NCBI RefSeq assembly: GCF_900141835.1
Contig: NZ_FQZD01000005.1
Coordinates: 186,001 to 250,000, forward strand
Reading direction: 5' to 3'
DNA from: Propionispora hippei DSM 15287
Lineage (GTDB): Bacteria; Bacillota; Negativicutes; Propionisporales; Propionisporaceae
Length of the DNA: 64,000 nucleotides
The notes under the pieces were generated by a model. The model was not told where the DNA came from, did no database searches, and worked only from the letters and a program-made list of their open reading frames with translations. Shown one piece after another: positions 8,337-16,482 of this stretch (position 1 is the first letter of the stretch; every line of letters begins with the position of its first letter). Position numbers and translations under genes: made by a program.

Positions 8337-9407
8337 TTGCCTGATAATATGGTGCAGCTTGTAAATGTAGTAAAAGAGTTTGAAGATAATGTAGCAGTGA
8401 ACGATCTTTCCATTGATATTAGGCGTGGCGAGTTTTTAACTTTGCTCGGCCCTAGCGGTTGCGGAAAGACGACAGCGCTGCGAATGATTGCCGGCTTTGA
8501 ACAACCCACCCGGGGAGAGATTTATCTCGACGGCGAGAATGTGGTAGGGAGGCCTCCCTACAAGCGGGTGGTTAACACGGTATTTCAAAATTATGCTTTG
8601 TTCCCGCATATGAACGTAGCGGAAAATATTGCTTTCGGTCTAAAAATGAAAAAGACGGCTAAAGCGGAAATCAATGAGCAGGTTACCAGAATGCTTAGTC
8701 TGGTGCAACTGGAAGCCTATGGAGAACGGCGACCCAACCAATTGAGCGGCGGGCAGCGGCAGCGGGTGGCTATTGCCAGAGCTCTTGCAACTAATCCGAA
8801 AGTCCTGCTGTTGGACGAGCCGCTGGGGGCGTTGGATTTAAAATTGCGCAAGCAGATGCAGTTGGAATTGAAGCATTTGCAGCAAAGATTAGGCATTACC
8901 TTTATTTTTGTGACCCATGATCAGGAAGAAGCGCTGATTATGTCCGACCGGATTGGAGTCATGCACCGGGGTAGATTAGACCAGCTTGGTACACCCAGTG
9001 AAATATATGATAAGCCCCGTACTATTTTTGTGGCTGATTTTATCGGAGAGACCAATCTTTTCAGTACGGTTGTCACGAAATGGGACGGTAATACGGCTTA
9101 TGTCGATGTGGAGGGGTGTAGTGTTCCGGTTGATGGAACCGGGTTGCGGGCCGGTGAAGCCGTTACTTTGTCGGTGCGTCCGGAGCGAATTAGGTTGAGC
9201 AGTCAGCCTGAACCGGGATTTTTTTATTTGCAGGCCCGTCTTAAAGAACGGATTTTTGTGGGAACCGCCTTGAAAACAGTGTTGGTTCTACCAACGGGAA
9301 GTGAAGTAGTGGTCAGTGAACAGGCACTGGCACCGGTTATTTCGGAACAGGATGAGTATTACGTTACCTGGAATACGGAAGCAGCGGTGGTGATAAGAAC
9401 TGAATAA
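8337..9407 (+). CDS. potA: Spermidine/putrescine ABC transporter ATP-binding protein PotA
   Basis: The 356-residue ATPase energises polyamine uptake. It shows Walker A (GPSGCGKTT), a Q-loop (FQNYALFPHM), the LSGGQRQR signature, Walker B (LLLDEPLGALD), the H-loop (THDQEEA) and a C-terminal TOBE regulatory domain from about residue 280. Translation starts at a TTG with AGGAGGA eight bases in front. It heads the operon potA-potB-potC-potD and ferritin. The four-gene set with a PotD-type binding protein identifies the system, although preference for spermidine or putrescine cannot be told. Confidence 0.93.
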   Translation: MPDNMVQLVNVVKEFEDNVAVNDLSIDIRRGEFLTLLGPSGCGKTTALRMIAGFEQPTRGEIYLDGENVVGRPPYKRVVNTVFQNYALFPHMNVAENIAFGLKMKKTAKAEINEQVTRMLSLVQLEAYGERRPNQLSGGQRQRVAIARALATNPKVLLLDEPLGALDLKLRKQMQLELKHLQQRLGITFIFVTHDQEEALIMSDRIGVMHRGRLDQLGTPSEIYDKPRTIFVADFIGETNLFSTVVTKWDGNTAYVDVEGCSVPVDGTGLRAGEAVTLSVRPERIRLSSQPEPGFFYLQARLKERIFVGTALKTVLVLPTGSEVVVSEQALAPVISEQDEYYVTWNTEAAVVIRTE

Positions 9408-9447
9408 GAAACTGCCGTTTATAACTCTTTCGCCCTTTGTTACTTGG

Positions 9448-10248
9448 ATGAGCGTTTTTTTGGCGGTACCGTTATTGCTGGTGCTGATGGTCAGTTTTTG
9501 TAAACGCAGTCCTTATGGCGACGTCCTGTACCAGTTTACGCTGGATAATTACGGCCGCATGCTGGACCCCCTGTATCTAAAGGTACTGTGGAGTTCCCTT
9601 AGCATTTCACTGGCGACTACCATTTTATGTCTGCTTTTGGGTTACCCCTTTGCGTATTTTATTGCCCGGGCCCGGAAGCGTTACCGGATATATTTGCTGA
9701 TGCTTACCATTGTTCCGTTCTGGACCAATTCACTGGTCCGGACTTACGCCTGGATTGTACTCTTAAGAACGGAAGGAATTATTAATTCATACCTGCTGAA
9801 ACTGGGGCTGATCAGTCAGCCGCTGGCCATGCTCTATAACCAGGAGTCGGTGCTGCTGGGGATGGTTTATATGCTGTTCCCTTTTATGGTGCTGCCGCTG
9901 TATGCTTCCATTGAGAAAATGGATAGGGCCTATTTGGAGGCCGCTGCCGATTTGGGGGCCAATCCGGTTCAGTCTTTCCTAAAAGTGACTGTGCCTCTGA
10001 CGCTGCCGGGCATTATCGCCGGGTCGCTGCTGGTATTTGTGCCAACGCTGGGTTACTTTTTCATCCCTGACTTGATGGGCGGCAGTAAAATTATGCTGAT
10101 CAGCAATTTGATTAAAAATCAATTTTTAACGGCCAGGGACTGGCCCTTTGGCGCGGCACTGTCTATTATTCTCATTTTACTGACACTGGTGTTGATTGCC
10201 ATCTACCTGCGTGTGTTAGGAAAACAGAAAAATCCGGAGGTGTTTTAA
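9448..10248 (+). CDS. potB: Polyamine ABC transporter permease PotB
   Basis: This inner-membrane permease has six predicted helices and the EAA loop (EAAADLGANPVQSFLKV) that docks on PotA. The ATG at 9448 gives 266 residues but cuts into the first hydrophobic helix. The frame stays open upstream to 9397, and a CTG at 9400 overlapping the end of potA would give a complete first helix, so the real N-terminus may be about 16 residues longer. It lies between potA and potC. Confidence 0.9.
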   Translation: MSVFLAVPLLLVLMVSFCKRSPYGDVLYQFTLDNYGRMLDPLYLKVLWSSLSISLATTILCLLLGYPFAYFIARARKRYRIYLLMLTIVPFWTNSLVRTYAWIVLLRTEGIINSYLLKLGLISQPLAMLYNQESVLLGMVYMLFPFMVLPLYASIEKMDRAYLEAAADLGANPVQSFLKVTVPLTLPGIIAGSLLVFVPTLGYFFIPDLMGGSKIMLISNLIKNQFLTARDWPFGAALSIILILLTLVLIAIYLRVLGKQKNPEVF

Positions 10249-11028
10249 TTGAAACAAAGTCGGTTTCAATGGGCAGCGACGGCCTATCTGTTTTTCGGAT
10301 TTTTGTTTTTGTATGCGCCCATCTTTATGTTGATTGTTTTTTCGTTCAATGACTCAAAGGTCAATGCAGTATGGACAGGTTTCACGTTTAAATGGTATTT
10401 GCAGTTATTTTCCAATAAAGGAGTGCTGGAAGCAACGGAAAACAGTCTGGCTATTGCGTTGGTCAGCACGTTGGCGTCGACTATGCTGGGAACGGTAACG
10501 GCCGTGGCGATGTACAAATTCAAGTTCAAGGGGAAAGGCGTACTGGACGCGCTTTTGTATATTCCCATTGTCATTCCGGAAATTGTGATGGGTATCGCCA
10601 TGCTGGCGCTGTTTTCTATTTTGCAGGTCAATTTGGGCATGGCTACGCTGATTATCGCGCATATTACTTTTTGCTTGCCCTTTGTTATCTTAGTGGTTCG
10701 GGCGCGGATGCAGGGCTTTGATCCCTCGCTGGAGGAGGCAGCCATGGATTTGGGTGCCAACGCCTGGAAGACTTTTCTTCATGTCACGTTGCCGATTATT
10801 TTGCCGGGAATTGTTGCCGGAGCGTTGCTGGCGCTGACATTATCGCTTGATGATGTCATTATCAGCTTTTTTGTTGCCGGTCCGGCCAATACGACATTAC
10901 CGCTTAAAGTATTTTCGATGGTCAGGACAGGAGTTAGTCCGGAAATTAACGCCTTATCCACATTGTTGCTGTTAGTTGTCCTTCCCCTGGCTGTTATTGC
11001 CGAACGGATCAGGCATAAAAATAGCTAA
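10249..11028 (+). CDS. potC: Polyamine ABC transporter permease PotC
   Basis: The 259-residue second permease has six helices and the EAA motif EAAMDLGANAWKTFLHV. Translation starts with TTG directly after the potB stop codon, with CCGGAGG eight bases upstream. It pairs with PotB to form the membrane channel. A 92-base gap with its own ribosome site separates it from potD. Confidence 0.93.
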   Translation: MKQSRFQWAATAYLFFGFLFLYAPIFMLIVFSFNDSKVNAVWTGFTFKWYLQLFSNKGVLEATENSLAIALVSTLASTMLGTVTAVAMYKFKFKGKGVLDALLYIPIVIPEIVMGIAMLALFSILQVNLGMATLIIAHITFCLPFVILVVRARMQGFDPSLEEAAMDLGANAWKTFLHVTLPIILPGIVAGALLALTLSLDDVIISFFVAGPANTTLPLKVFSMVRTGVSPEINALSTLLLLVVLPLAVIAERIRHKNS

Positions 11029-11120
11029 CCCTGTCATAGGAGCATAGCGGATAAGCTGCCGGTGTCCAAGTATTCTTCCCTTTTGGTTGATAAATAAATT
11101 TGCGTGTTAGGAGGAAAGAT

Positions 11121-12200
11121 ATGTTGAAAAAACTGCAGGAGAGCTTATGGATTATATTGCTGGCAGGCCTGTTAAGCGCCCTTTTGCTTGGCGGCTGTGG
11201 CAAAAGCGCCGATAGTGGCAAACCGGCGGCAGAAGAAGCCAAAGAATTGAACTTGTTTATTTGGTCTGAGTACATACCGCAGTCGGTGATTGACAAGTTT
11301 GAAAAGAAATATGGAATTAAGGTAAACTATACCACTTATTCTTCTAATGAGGAAATGCTGGCCAAGCTGGCGGCGGGAGCCTCACAATACGATTTGTCGG
11401 TTGCTACCGATTATATGGTGGAGATCCTGCGTAAGAAGGATATGGCTCAGCCGATTGATTTGGGCAATATTCCTAACTTTAAAAATATTGGCGACGAGTT
11501 TAAAAATACGGCTATCGATCCGGGCAACAAGTACACCGTACCCTATATGTGGGGAGCCGTACCAATTGCTGTCAATACAGAGAAAGTGAAACATCCGATA
11601 ACCTCCTATAAGGATTTATGGAGCCCTGAGTTTGAAAACTCGCTGGTTGTGCTGGATGATCAACGGGCCATCATTGGTGCTGCACTGAAAAAACTGGGCT
11701 ATTCCCTCAACGAAACTGATCCGGCTAAATTGGAGCAAGCCAAGGAAGAGCTTAAAAAGCTGATGCCTAATATCAAAGCTTTTGACAGCGACAGCCCCAA
11801 GACGCTGCTAATTAATGGCGAGGCTAAGGCCGCACTGGTATGGGGGGCCGAAGTCTCGCTGGCGGTCCGGGACAATCCGAATATCAAGGTTGTATTCCCG
11901 GCGGAAGGCATGTATTTATGGCAGGATAATTTCTTTATTCCTAAAGATGCACCGCATAAAAAAGCCGCTGAATTGTTCATTAACTTTATTCTTGAACCGG
12001 ACATCAGCGCCGAAATATCCAAGGCGTTCCCTTACGCCAATCCGAATCTGGAAGCACATAAGCTGATTGATCAGGCTATTTTGAATGATCCGGCTGTTTA
12101 TCCGCCGAAGGAGGAACTGGCTAAAGGCGAGCATTTAAAGGATGTTGGCGAAGCGACGGCTATATATGACCGGATTTGGTCAGAAGTGAAGCAAAAATAA
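11121..12200 (+). CDS. potD: Polyamine-binding lipoprotein PotD
   Basis: The substrate-binding component is about 360 residues long. A lipoprotein signal peptide ends in the lipobox L-L-G-G-C with C26 as the lipidated residue, followed by a Ser/Gly/Lys linker. The mature part starts with LNLFIWSEYIPQSVIDKFEKKYG, here cited in part (LNLFIWSEYIP), typical of PotD. ATG 11121 is chosen because AGGAGG lies seven bases upstream. In Negativicutes polyamines are also attached to peptidoglycan, so uptake could feed cell-envelope assembly; that link is inference. Confidence 0.93.
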   Translation: MLKKLQESLWIILLAGLLSALLLGGCGKSADSGKPAAEEAKELNLFIWSEYIPQSVIDKFEKKYGIKVNYTTYSSNEEMLAKLAAGASQYDLSVATDYMVEILRKKDMAQPIDLGNIPNFKNIGDEFKNTAIDPGNKYTVPYMWGAVPIAVNTEKVKHPITSYKDLWSPEFENSLVVLDDQRAIIGAALKKLGYSLNETDPAKLEQAKEELKKLMPNIKAFDSDSPKTLLINGEAKAALVWGAEVSLAVRDNPNIKVVFPAEGMYLWQDNFFIPKDAPHKKAAELFINFILEPDISAEISKAFPYANPNLEAHKLIDQAILNDPAVYPPKEELAKGEHLKDVGEATAIYDRIWSEVKQK

Positions 12201-12227
12201 AAATTGCAGATAAAAGGAGCGATTGTT

Positions 12228-12746
12228 ATGCTTAGCGAAAAAATGCAAAAGGCGCTCAACAAACAGGTACAGGCAGAAATGTATTCGGCCAATTTGTATT
12301 TGGCAATGTCGTCGTACTGTGATTTTAAGGGCTTAAAAGGCTTTGCTAACTGGCTGCGGGTACAGTATCAGGAGGAAACAGCTCACGCCCTGCTGCTATT
12401 GGATTATGTGAAAGAACGTGGCGGCAAGGCAGAAGTCCTGCAAATTGACGCTCCGGCAGTTGAGTTTGGCACGATGACGGAAGTGTTTAAGACGGTTTTA
12501 AAGCATGAGCAGCATGTTACCGGATTAATTAACGGTCTCTATGAAGTGGCCATTCAGGAAAAAGACTTTGCGGCTCAAATTTTCTTGCAATGGTTTGTCA
12601 ATGAGCAGGTAGAAGAGGAAGCCAATGCCACTGACATTCTTAGTAAACTGGAGGTAATCGGTGATAGCGGTGTAAACGTGCTCTATCTGGATAAAGAATT
12701 AAGCACCAGAGTATTTGTACCGCCTTCCATCAGTAACGCTAATTAA
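12228..12746 (+). CDS. ftnA: Ferritin (non-haem iron storage)
   Basis: The 172-residue four-helix protein stores iron as a ferric mineral in a 24-mer shell. Ferroxidase ligands are visible: E17, E50 and H53 (QEETAH), E94 in KHEQHVTG and a glutamine/glutamate pair in NEQVEEEAN. No haem-ligand methionine typical of bacterioferritin is apparent. It starts 27 bases after potD with no terminator in the gap, and a strong terminator follows it, so it is probably the last gene of the polyamine operon. Confidence 0.93.
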   Translation: MLSEKMQKALNKQVQAEMYSANLYLAMSSYCDFKGLKGFANWLRVQYQEETAHALLLLDYVKERGGKAEVLQIDAPAVEFGTMTEVFKTVLKHEQHVTGLINGLYEVAIQEKDFAAQIFLQWFVNEQVEEEANATDILSKLEVIGDSGVNVLYLDKELSTRVFVPPSISNAN

Positions 12747-12755
12747 CGGACGAAG

Positions 12756-12797
12756 AATAAGACCGGGGAGCAAGCAAACTCCCTGGTCTTATTTTTT
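12756..12797 (+). terminator. Terminator of the potABCD-ferritin operon
   Basis: A 15-bp stem (AATAAGACCGGGGAG with CTCCCTGGTCTTATT, one G-T pair) is followed by six T. Confidence 0.85.
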
Positions 12798-12810
12798 ATG
12801 GAAAAAATTT

Positions 12811-13782
12811 TTATTGGCCGGCAAAACGGGAAAAATGCAGGCGCGCCAGGGTCCTGCCGCAGGGACAAGGCGACCGGTCCAGACAGGCAAAATCAGCGGT
12901 GCGATAGCGGAGCAGCGGCATACCTTCCCGGGTCAGCGTTGTAATGACCAGTTCACCGGTTTGTCCGTCCGGCACAGGCAGGCCGGTGTAAGGGTCGACA
13001 ATCTCGGCATAGAAGTGATCTTCCTGTAGATGCAGGCCGTTTTGCTCGGGACACTCAGCGGCTATCCCCATAGACAGAATATCGCCATGGCCATATAGCG
13101 TGTAAATGGGGGTGCTGTACGCTTGCCGGAGTTTATGGCGCAGAGGGTTGTCCAACTGACGGGCGTCACACAACAGACTTAGCAGGGGAAGCTCGCTGGT
13201 AGAAAACCCGAGCGTGGTCAAAGTTTCCGCCAATTGGAGAAAGGTTTCCGGACTGGCAAATAAGGCCGTAACGCCGAATTTAAGTATGCTTTTGAGCAGT
13301 TCTTTGCCGTTTAGCCCATGCTGCTCAATGACGGTAGCGCCAATTCCTTCCGCTGCTGTTTGCAAAGCGGGAGCATAGGGCATCATTTCTTTAGCGGCGA
13401 CTACCATAAAAACAGAACCGCTGGAAATCTGGCCGGCGACCAGGCTGCGGGCTAAGAGTTCCAGGTGATTGGCCATATCCTGCTGAGTCAGGCCGACTGC
13501 TCTGCTGGTTGCTCTCTGCTGGAAGCGGGCAATGGCGCTGACAGGAACGGTGAGTAACCCATAGGGATAATTAGCCGCTAAATCGGCGGTAGTCAGAAAA
13601 GGAAGCCTGGTTATCGTTTCGACGGTTTGCAACATAGCAGGTTGTAACTGACCGGTGGACAGACGTTGGTGGTAAAAGCCGGTCTTACGATAGGCCCGTT
13701 CGACGATGGCTCGCAGCCTCTCCGCCTGTAAGGCTGTCTTTTCCTGTAAGGGCAGGGCCTCTAGGGCCGGGTTTAACATCAT
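12811..13782 (-). CDS. Shortened PaaK-like (phenylacetate-CoA ligase family) protein, probably not catalytic
   Basis: The 323-residue protein aligns by eye with phenylacetate-CoA ligases: an N-terminal helix with YRKTGFYHQRL, LPFLTTADL, an ALFASPETFL segment, Y-G-H-G-D-I, an EDHFYAEIVDPYTG stretch, GELVITTLTREGMPLLRYRT and the CPCGRT element. Two catalytic parts are missing. The adenylate P-loop (SSGTTG in the family) is replaced by ATSRAVG, and the protein stops just after CPCGRT, where the C-terminal lid domain should begin. ATG 13782 is used because TTGGAGG precedes it. No frameshift explains the shortening. It may be a binding or regulatory relative. Confidence 0.7.
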   Translation of the reverse strand: MMLNPALEALPLQEKTALQAERLRAIVERAYRKTGFYHQRLSTGQLQPAMLQTVETITRLPFLTTADLAANYPYGLLTVPVSAIARFQQRATSRAVGLTQQDMANHLELLARSLVAGQISSGSVFMVVAAKEMMPYAPALQTAAEGIGATVIEQHGLNGKELLKSILKFGVTALFASPETFLQLAETLTTLGFSTSELPLLSLLCDARQLDNPLRHKLRQAYSTPIYTLYGHGDILSMGIAAECPEQNGLHLQEDHFYAEIVDPYTGLPVPDGQTGELVITTLTREGMPLLRYRTADFACLDRSPCPCGRTLARLHFSRFAGQ

Positions 13783-13865
13783 ATAGTTAGCCTCCAAGGT
13801 GAATATAATACGATTCTATGAGTACCATAGCTTTTGACCGTGCTGTTGTCAAGTATTATCACGGC

Positions 13866-13911
13866 AATAAGGGAATACCTGCCATATATCTCTGGCAGGT
13901 ATTCCCTTATT
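13866..13911. terminator. Perfect 19-bp hairpin between divergent transcription units
   Basis: The arms AATAAGGGAATACCTGCCA and TGGCAGGTATTCCCTTATT flank an 8-base loop, with T-rich sequence on both sides. It lies between the PaaK-like gene (leftward) and the flagellar operon (rightward) and ends no obvious coding transcript. Confidence 0.6.
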
Positions 13912-13952
13912 TTATTGCAAAATATCGGGAAAAGTTTTAAAAGTTTTAATTG

Positions 13953-13984
13953 CTAAACAGAAACTAAATAATTTTTTGCGAAAA
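13953..13984 (+). promoter_or_regulatory. 32-bp upstream element of the flagellar operon, shared with flagellin
   Basis: The element starts CTAAACAGAAACTAAATAAT and ends TTTTTTGCGAAAA. It matches 29 of 32 bases of a segment upstream of the flagellin gene (24755-24786, minus strand). It holds two direct CTAAA repeats. It is probably a promoter or activator site for late flagellar genes; spacing does not fit a textbook sigma-28 promoter. Confidence 0.55.
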
Positions 13985-14035
13985 TAAGATGAATTTTAGA
14001 ATTTTATCAGCACCAATATGTAAGGAGGAAAAACA

Positions 14036-14485
14036 ATGAGCACGTTGACAACAGCCATCAACTCCAGTGGTACCACTACTTCATCTACCGCTACCACGAC
14101 AGCCAGTTCCAGCAGCGATACGCTTGGTTACAGCGATTTTATTACCTTGTTGACGACCGAGCTAAAGTATCAGGACCCCACGGAATCGCAGGATAGCTCA
14201 CAGTATATCTCACAGCTGGCTCAGCTTAGCACCTTGTCGCAGCTAAATACTATCAGCAATTCCATTAGTAATGTACAAGCATTGAATATGATCGGTAAAA
14301 CGGCTACTTATGAGTATACCGATTCTTCCGGCAACACATCTACCGCCAGTGGCACCGTGGATTCGGTGATCAGTTCCAGCGGGTCTACCTATCTTAGCAT
14401 TGATGGTAATGCGGTTGCCATTGACAAGGTGGTAACCGTGCAAGACAGCTCCAGCAGTTCCAGTACTTCCAACAGCGCCAGTTGA
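14036..14485 (+). CDS. flgD: Flagellar hook assembly protein FlgD
   Basis: The 149-residue protein caps the growing hook and guides polymerisation of FlgE. It starts with a Ser/Thr-rich export region, followed by the conserved core YSDFITLLTTELKYQDP, then YISQLAQLSTLSQL and a short beta-rich tail ending in repeated serines. It is shorter than the enterobacterial form, as is common in Firmicutes. AAGGAGGAAA precedes the ATG. It is the first gene of a seven-gene hook and filament operon. Confidence 0.9.
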   Translation: MSTLTTAINSSGTTTSSTATTTASSSSDTLGYSDFITLLTTELKYQDPTESQDSSQYISQLAQLSTLSQLNTISNSISNVQALNMIGKTATYEYTDSSGNTSTASGTVDSVISSSGSTYLSIDGNAVAIDKVVTVQDSSSSSSTSNSAS

Positions 14486-14576
14486 TAAAAGATTCAGCCG
14501 GACTCCAAGAAGAGAGGCTGCACTATTTCTGAACGACAGATGAAATAGTACTACATATATTTGGGAGGTAATTACT

Positions 14577-16457
14577 ATGATGCGCGCCATGTACTCCGCT
14601 GTGTCGGGGATTAAGGCACAACAGACCAGTCTTGATGTCATTTCCAATAACATTGCCAATGTGGATACTACCGGTTATAAATCGCAGCGGGTAAGCTTTA
14701 GTGATCTTTTGAGTCAGACTTTAAGTTCGGCTTCCGGTTCAACCAGCACTTCGGGTGGCACTAATCCGGTACAGGTTGGCCTGGGAACCTCGGTAGCCAG
14801 TACCGATACCATTATGACAGTGGGCAGTACTCAATCGACAGGAGTAGCAACTGACCTGTCGATCAGCGGCAACGGCTTCTTTATTGTGAGTGGAGGGTCC
14901 CAGAGTCAGTATCAGTTTACCCGGGATGGCGACTTATCTTATGATGTTGACGGCAATCTGACTGTCAATGGTTATAAGGTATGCGGCTGGGAATCGTACA
15001 CAACCGATTCGAATGGCAATAAAGTATATAATACTAACGGTTCGGTAGAGCCGATCAACCTGTATTCCGATTCGTACAGCGGCAATAAGAAGTTAATGGC
15101 GGCTAAAGCAACTACTAAGGAAACGCTGTCCGGTAATTTGAAGACTAGCGCAACGGTCAAAGGAACGGCATTGAATGATATCGGAACTATTTCGCAGACC
15201 GCGACGATTGCGACGAACAGTACGGGAATTTCCAGTCTTTCCTCGACAACCGGTCTGACCCAGGGAAAAACGTATACATTAGCGCTGGCAAATCCTTCTC
15301 AAACGGTAGCAATTGGTTCTACTAATACAACTGGTATTACCAGTATTTCTGCTCCCTCTGGTCTAACGACAAGCAGCACTTATACGATTAAATTAACTGC
15401 CGATGGTTCAAACTTTGATATAACTTGGACGGATGCCAGTGGCAATACGGTTGCCTCGAAGACAAATGTAGATTTAAGTAGTGGAAGTACCACGTTGAAT
15501 GGATCGAACGGGGAAACAATTACAATACCTGCTGGCACAGTGACTGCGGGTACAATGACGTTTACTGCCACTAATACTTTTGATGTCACAGTAAAGGACG
15601 CCAATAATACTGCGATTATTACGAAGAGTGGAGTGGATTTAAGCAGCGCAACTACTTTGACAGGCACGAATGGAGAGACCATTACCTTGCCGGCCAGCAC
15701 CAGCGCAACGGCAGGGACCATGACATTTACTGCCGCTAACAACAAAGATCAGACGGCGACGATGACCGTATATGATGCTCAGGGCAATTCGTATGATGTA
15801 AGCGTAAACTTTACTAAAAGCTATTATGATTCGTCCACCGGGCAAACCAGTTGGTATTGGGAAACCTCATCCGGCGACAGCAATGTAGCCTCAGTAACAG
15901 GCAGCGGTTATTTACTGTTTGATTCAAGCGGTAATTTGGTGACTACTGATAACTCCTATCCTTCTACTGCGTCCGTTACCGTATCGCCCGGCGGCAGTTC
16001 GCCTGTTACACTGTCACTTGATTTCTCTAAAGTAGCTTCCATGGTATTGAGCAGCGGGGACAGCAGTGTTACTTCCAGTCAGGACGGTTACGCGGCAGGG
16101 ACCTTATCTGGTCTGAGCATCGGTTCGGACGGAACGATAACCGGGAGCTACAGCAACGGACAGACTCAGTCGTTAGCGCAAATTGCGTTGGCCAATTTTA
16201 CCAATCCGGAAGGCTTGGAAAAAGTCGGTGACAACTTGTATGTTACTACCGTCAATTCCGGGGCGTTTACCGGTGGTGTGGTGGCCGGCAGTAACGGTAC
16301 CGGCTCGCTGAGCAGCGGCACGCTGGAAATGTCCAATGTGGATCTGGCCGAGCAATTCAGTGATATGATGATCAGCCAACGGGCTTACCAGGCTAACAGT
16401 AAAGTTATTACCGCTGCCGACCAGTGCCTGCAATCACTGATCAATATGGTCAGTTAA
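14577..16457 (+). CDS. flgE: Flagellar hook protein FlgE with repeated surface domain
   Basis: The 626-residue hook subunit begins with the rod/hook N-terminal signature (SAVSGIKAQQTSLDVISNNIANVDTTGYK, given here only as the motif SNNIANVDTTGYK) and ends with the matching coiled C-terminus (DMMISQRAYQANSKVITAADQ). Between residues about 200 and 390 it carries Ser/Thr/Gly-rich beta modules, including a 55-residue unit present twice in tandem (15417-15581 and 15582-15746). This makes the protein longer than the usual 400-500 residues. GGGAGG precedes the start. Confidence 0.9.
   Translation: MMRAMYSAVSGIKAQQTSLDVISNNIANVDTTGYKSQRVSFSDLLSQTLSSASGSTSTSGGTNPVQVGLGTSVASTDTIMTVGSTQSTGVATDLSISGNGFFIVSGGSQSQYQFTRDGDLSYDVDGNLTVNGYKVCGWESYTTDSNGNKVYNTNGSVEPINLYSDSYSGNKKLMAAKATTKETLSGNLKTSATVKGTALNDIGTISQTATIATNSTGISSLSSTTGLTQGKTYTLALANPSQTVAIGSTNTTGITSISAPSGLTTSSTYTIKLTADGSNFDITWTDASGNTVASKTNVDLSSGSTTLNGSNGETITIPAGTVTAGTMTFTATNTFDVTVKDANNTAIITKSGVDLSSATTLTGTNGETITLPASTSATAGTMTFTAANNKDQTATMTVYDAQGNSYDVSVNFTKSYYDSSTGQTSWYWETSSGDSNVASVTGSGYLLFDSSGNLVTTDNSYPSTASVTVSPGGSSPVTLSLDFSKVASMVLSSGDSSVTSSQDGYAAGTLSGLSIGSDGTITGSYSNGQTQSLAQIALANFTNPEGLEKVGDNLYVTTVNSGAFTGGVVAGSNGTGSLSSGTLEMSNVDLAEQFSDMMISQRAYQANSKVITAADQCLQSLINMVS
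15417..15746 (+). repeat. Tandem 165-bp repeat inside flgE
   Basis: Two in-frame units of 55 codons each contain the aligned blocks VDLSS, NGETIT and TAGTMTFTA. DNA identity is moderate, so the duplication is not recent. Confidence 0.75.
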
Positions 16458-16482
16458 CTGGCAAGGATAGGGAGTTGACAAT

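Noticed and set aside
12811-13782. Frameshift as the cause of the short PaaK-like protein
   Set aside because: The sequence after its stop runs straight into the neighbouring terminator, and no lid-domain sequence is visible in another frame.
13953-13990. Textbook sigma-28 promoter for flgD
   Set aside because: CTAAA and the GCGAAAA block are 9 or 20 bases apart, which does not match the 15-base spacing; reported as an element of unknown type instead.
15380-15745. Long open frames opposite the flagellar genes
   Set aside because: They lie antisense to clearly coding, Ser/Thr-rich genes, lack ribosome sites and show only composition effects.
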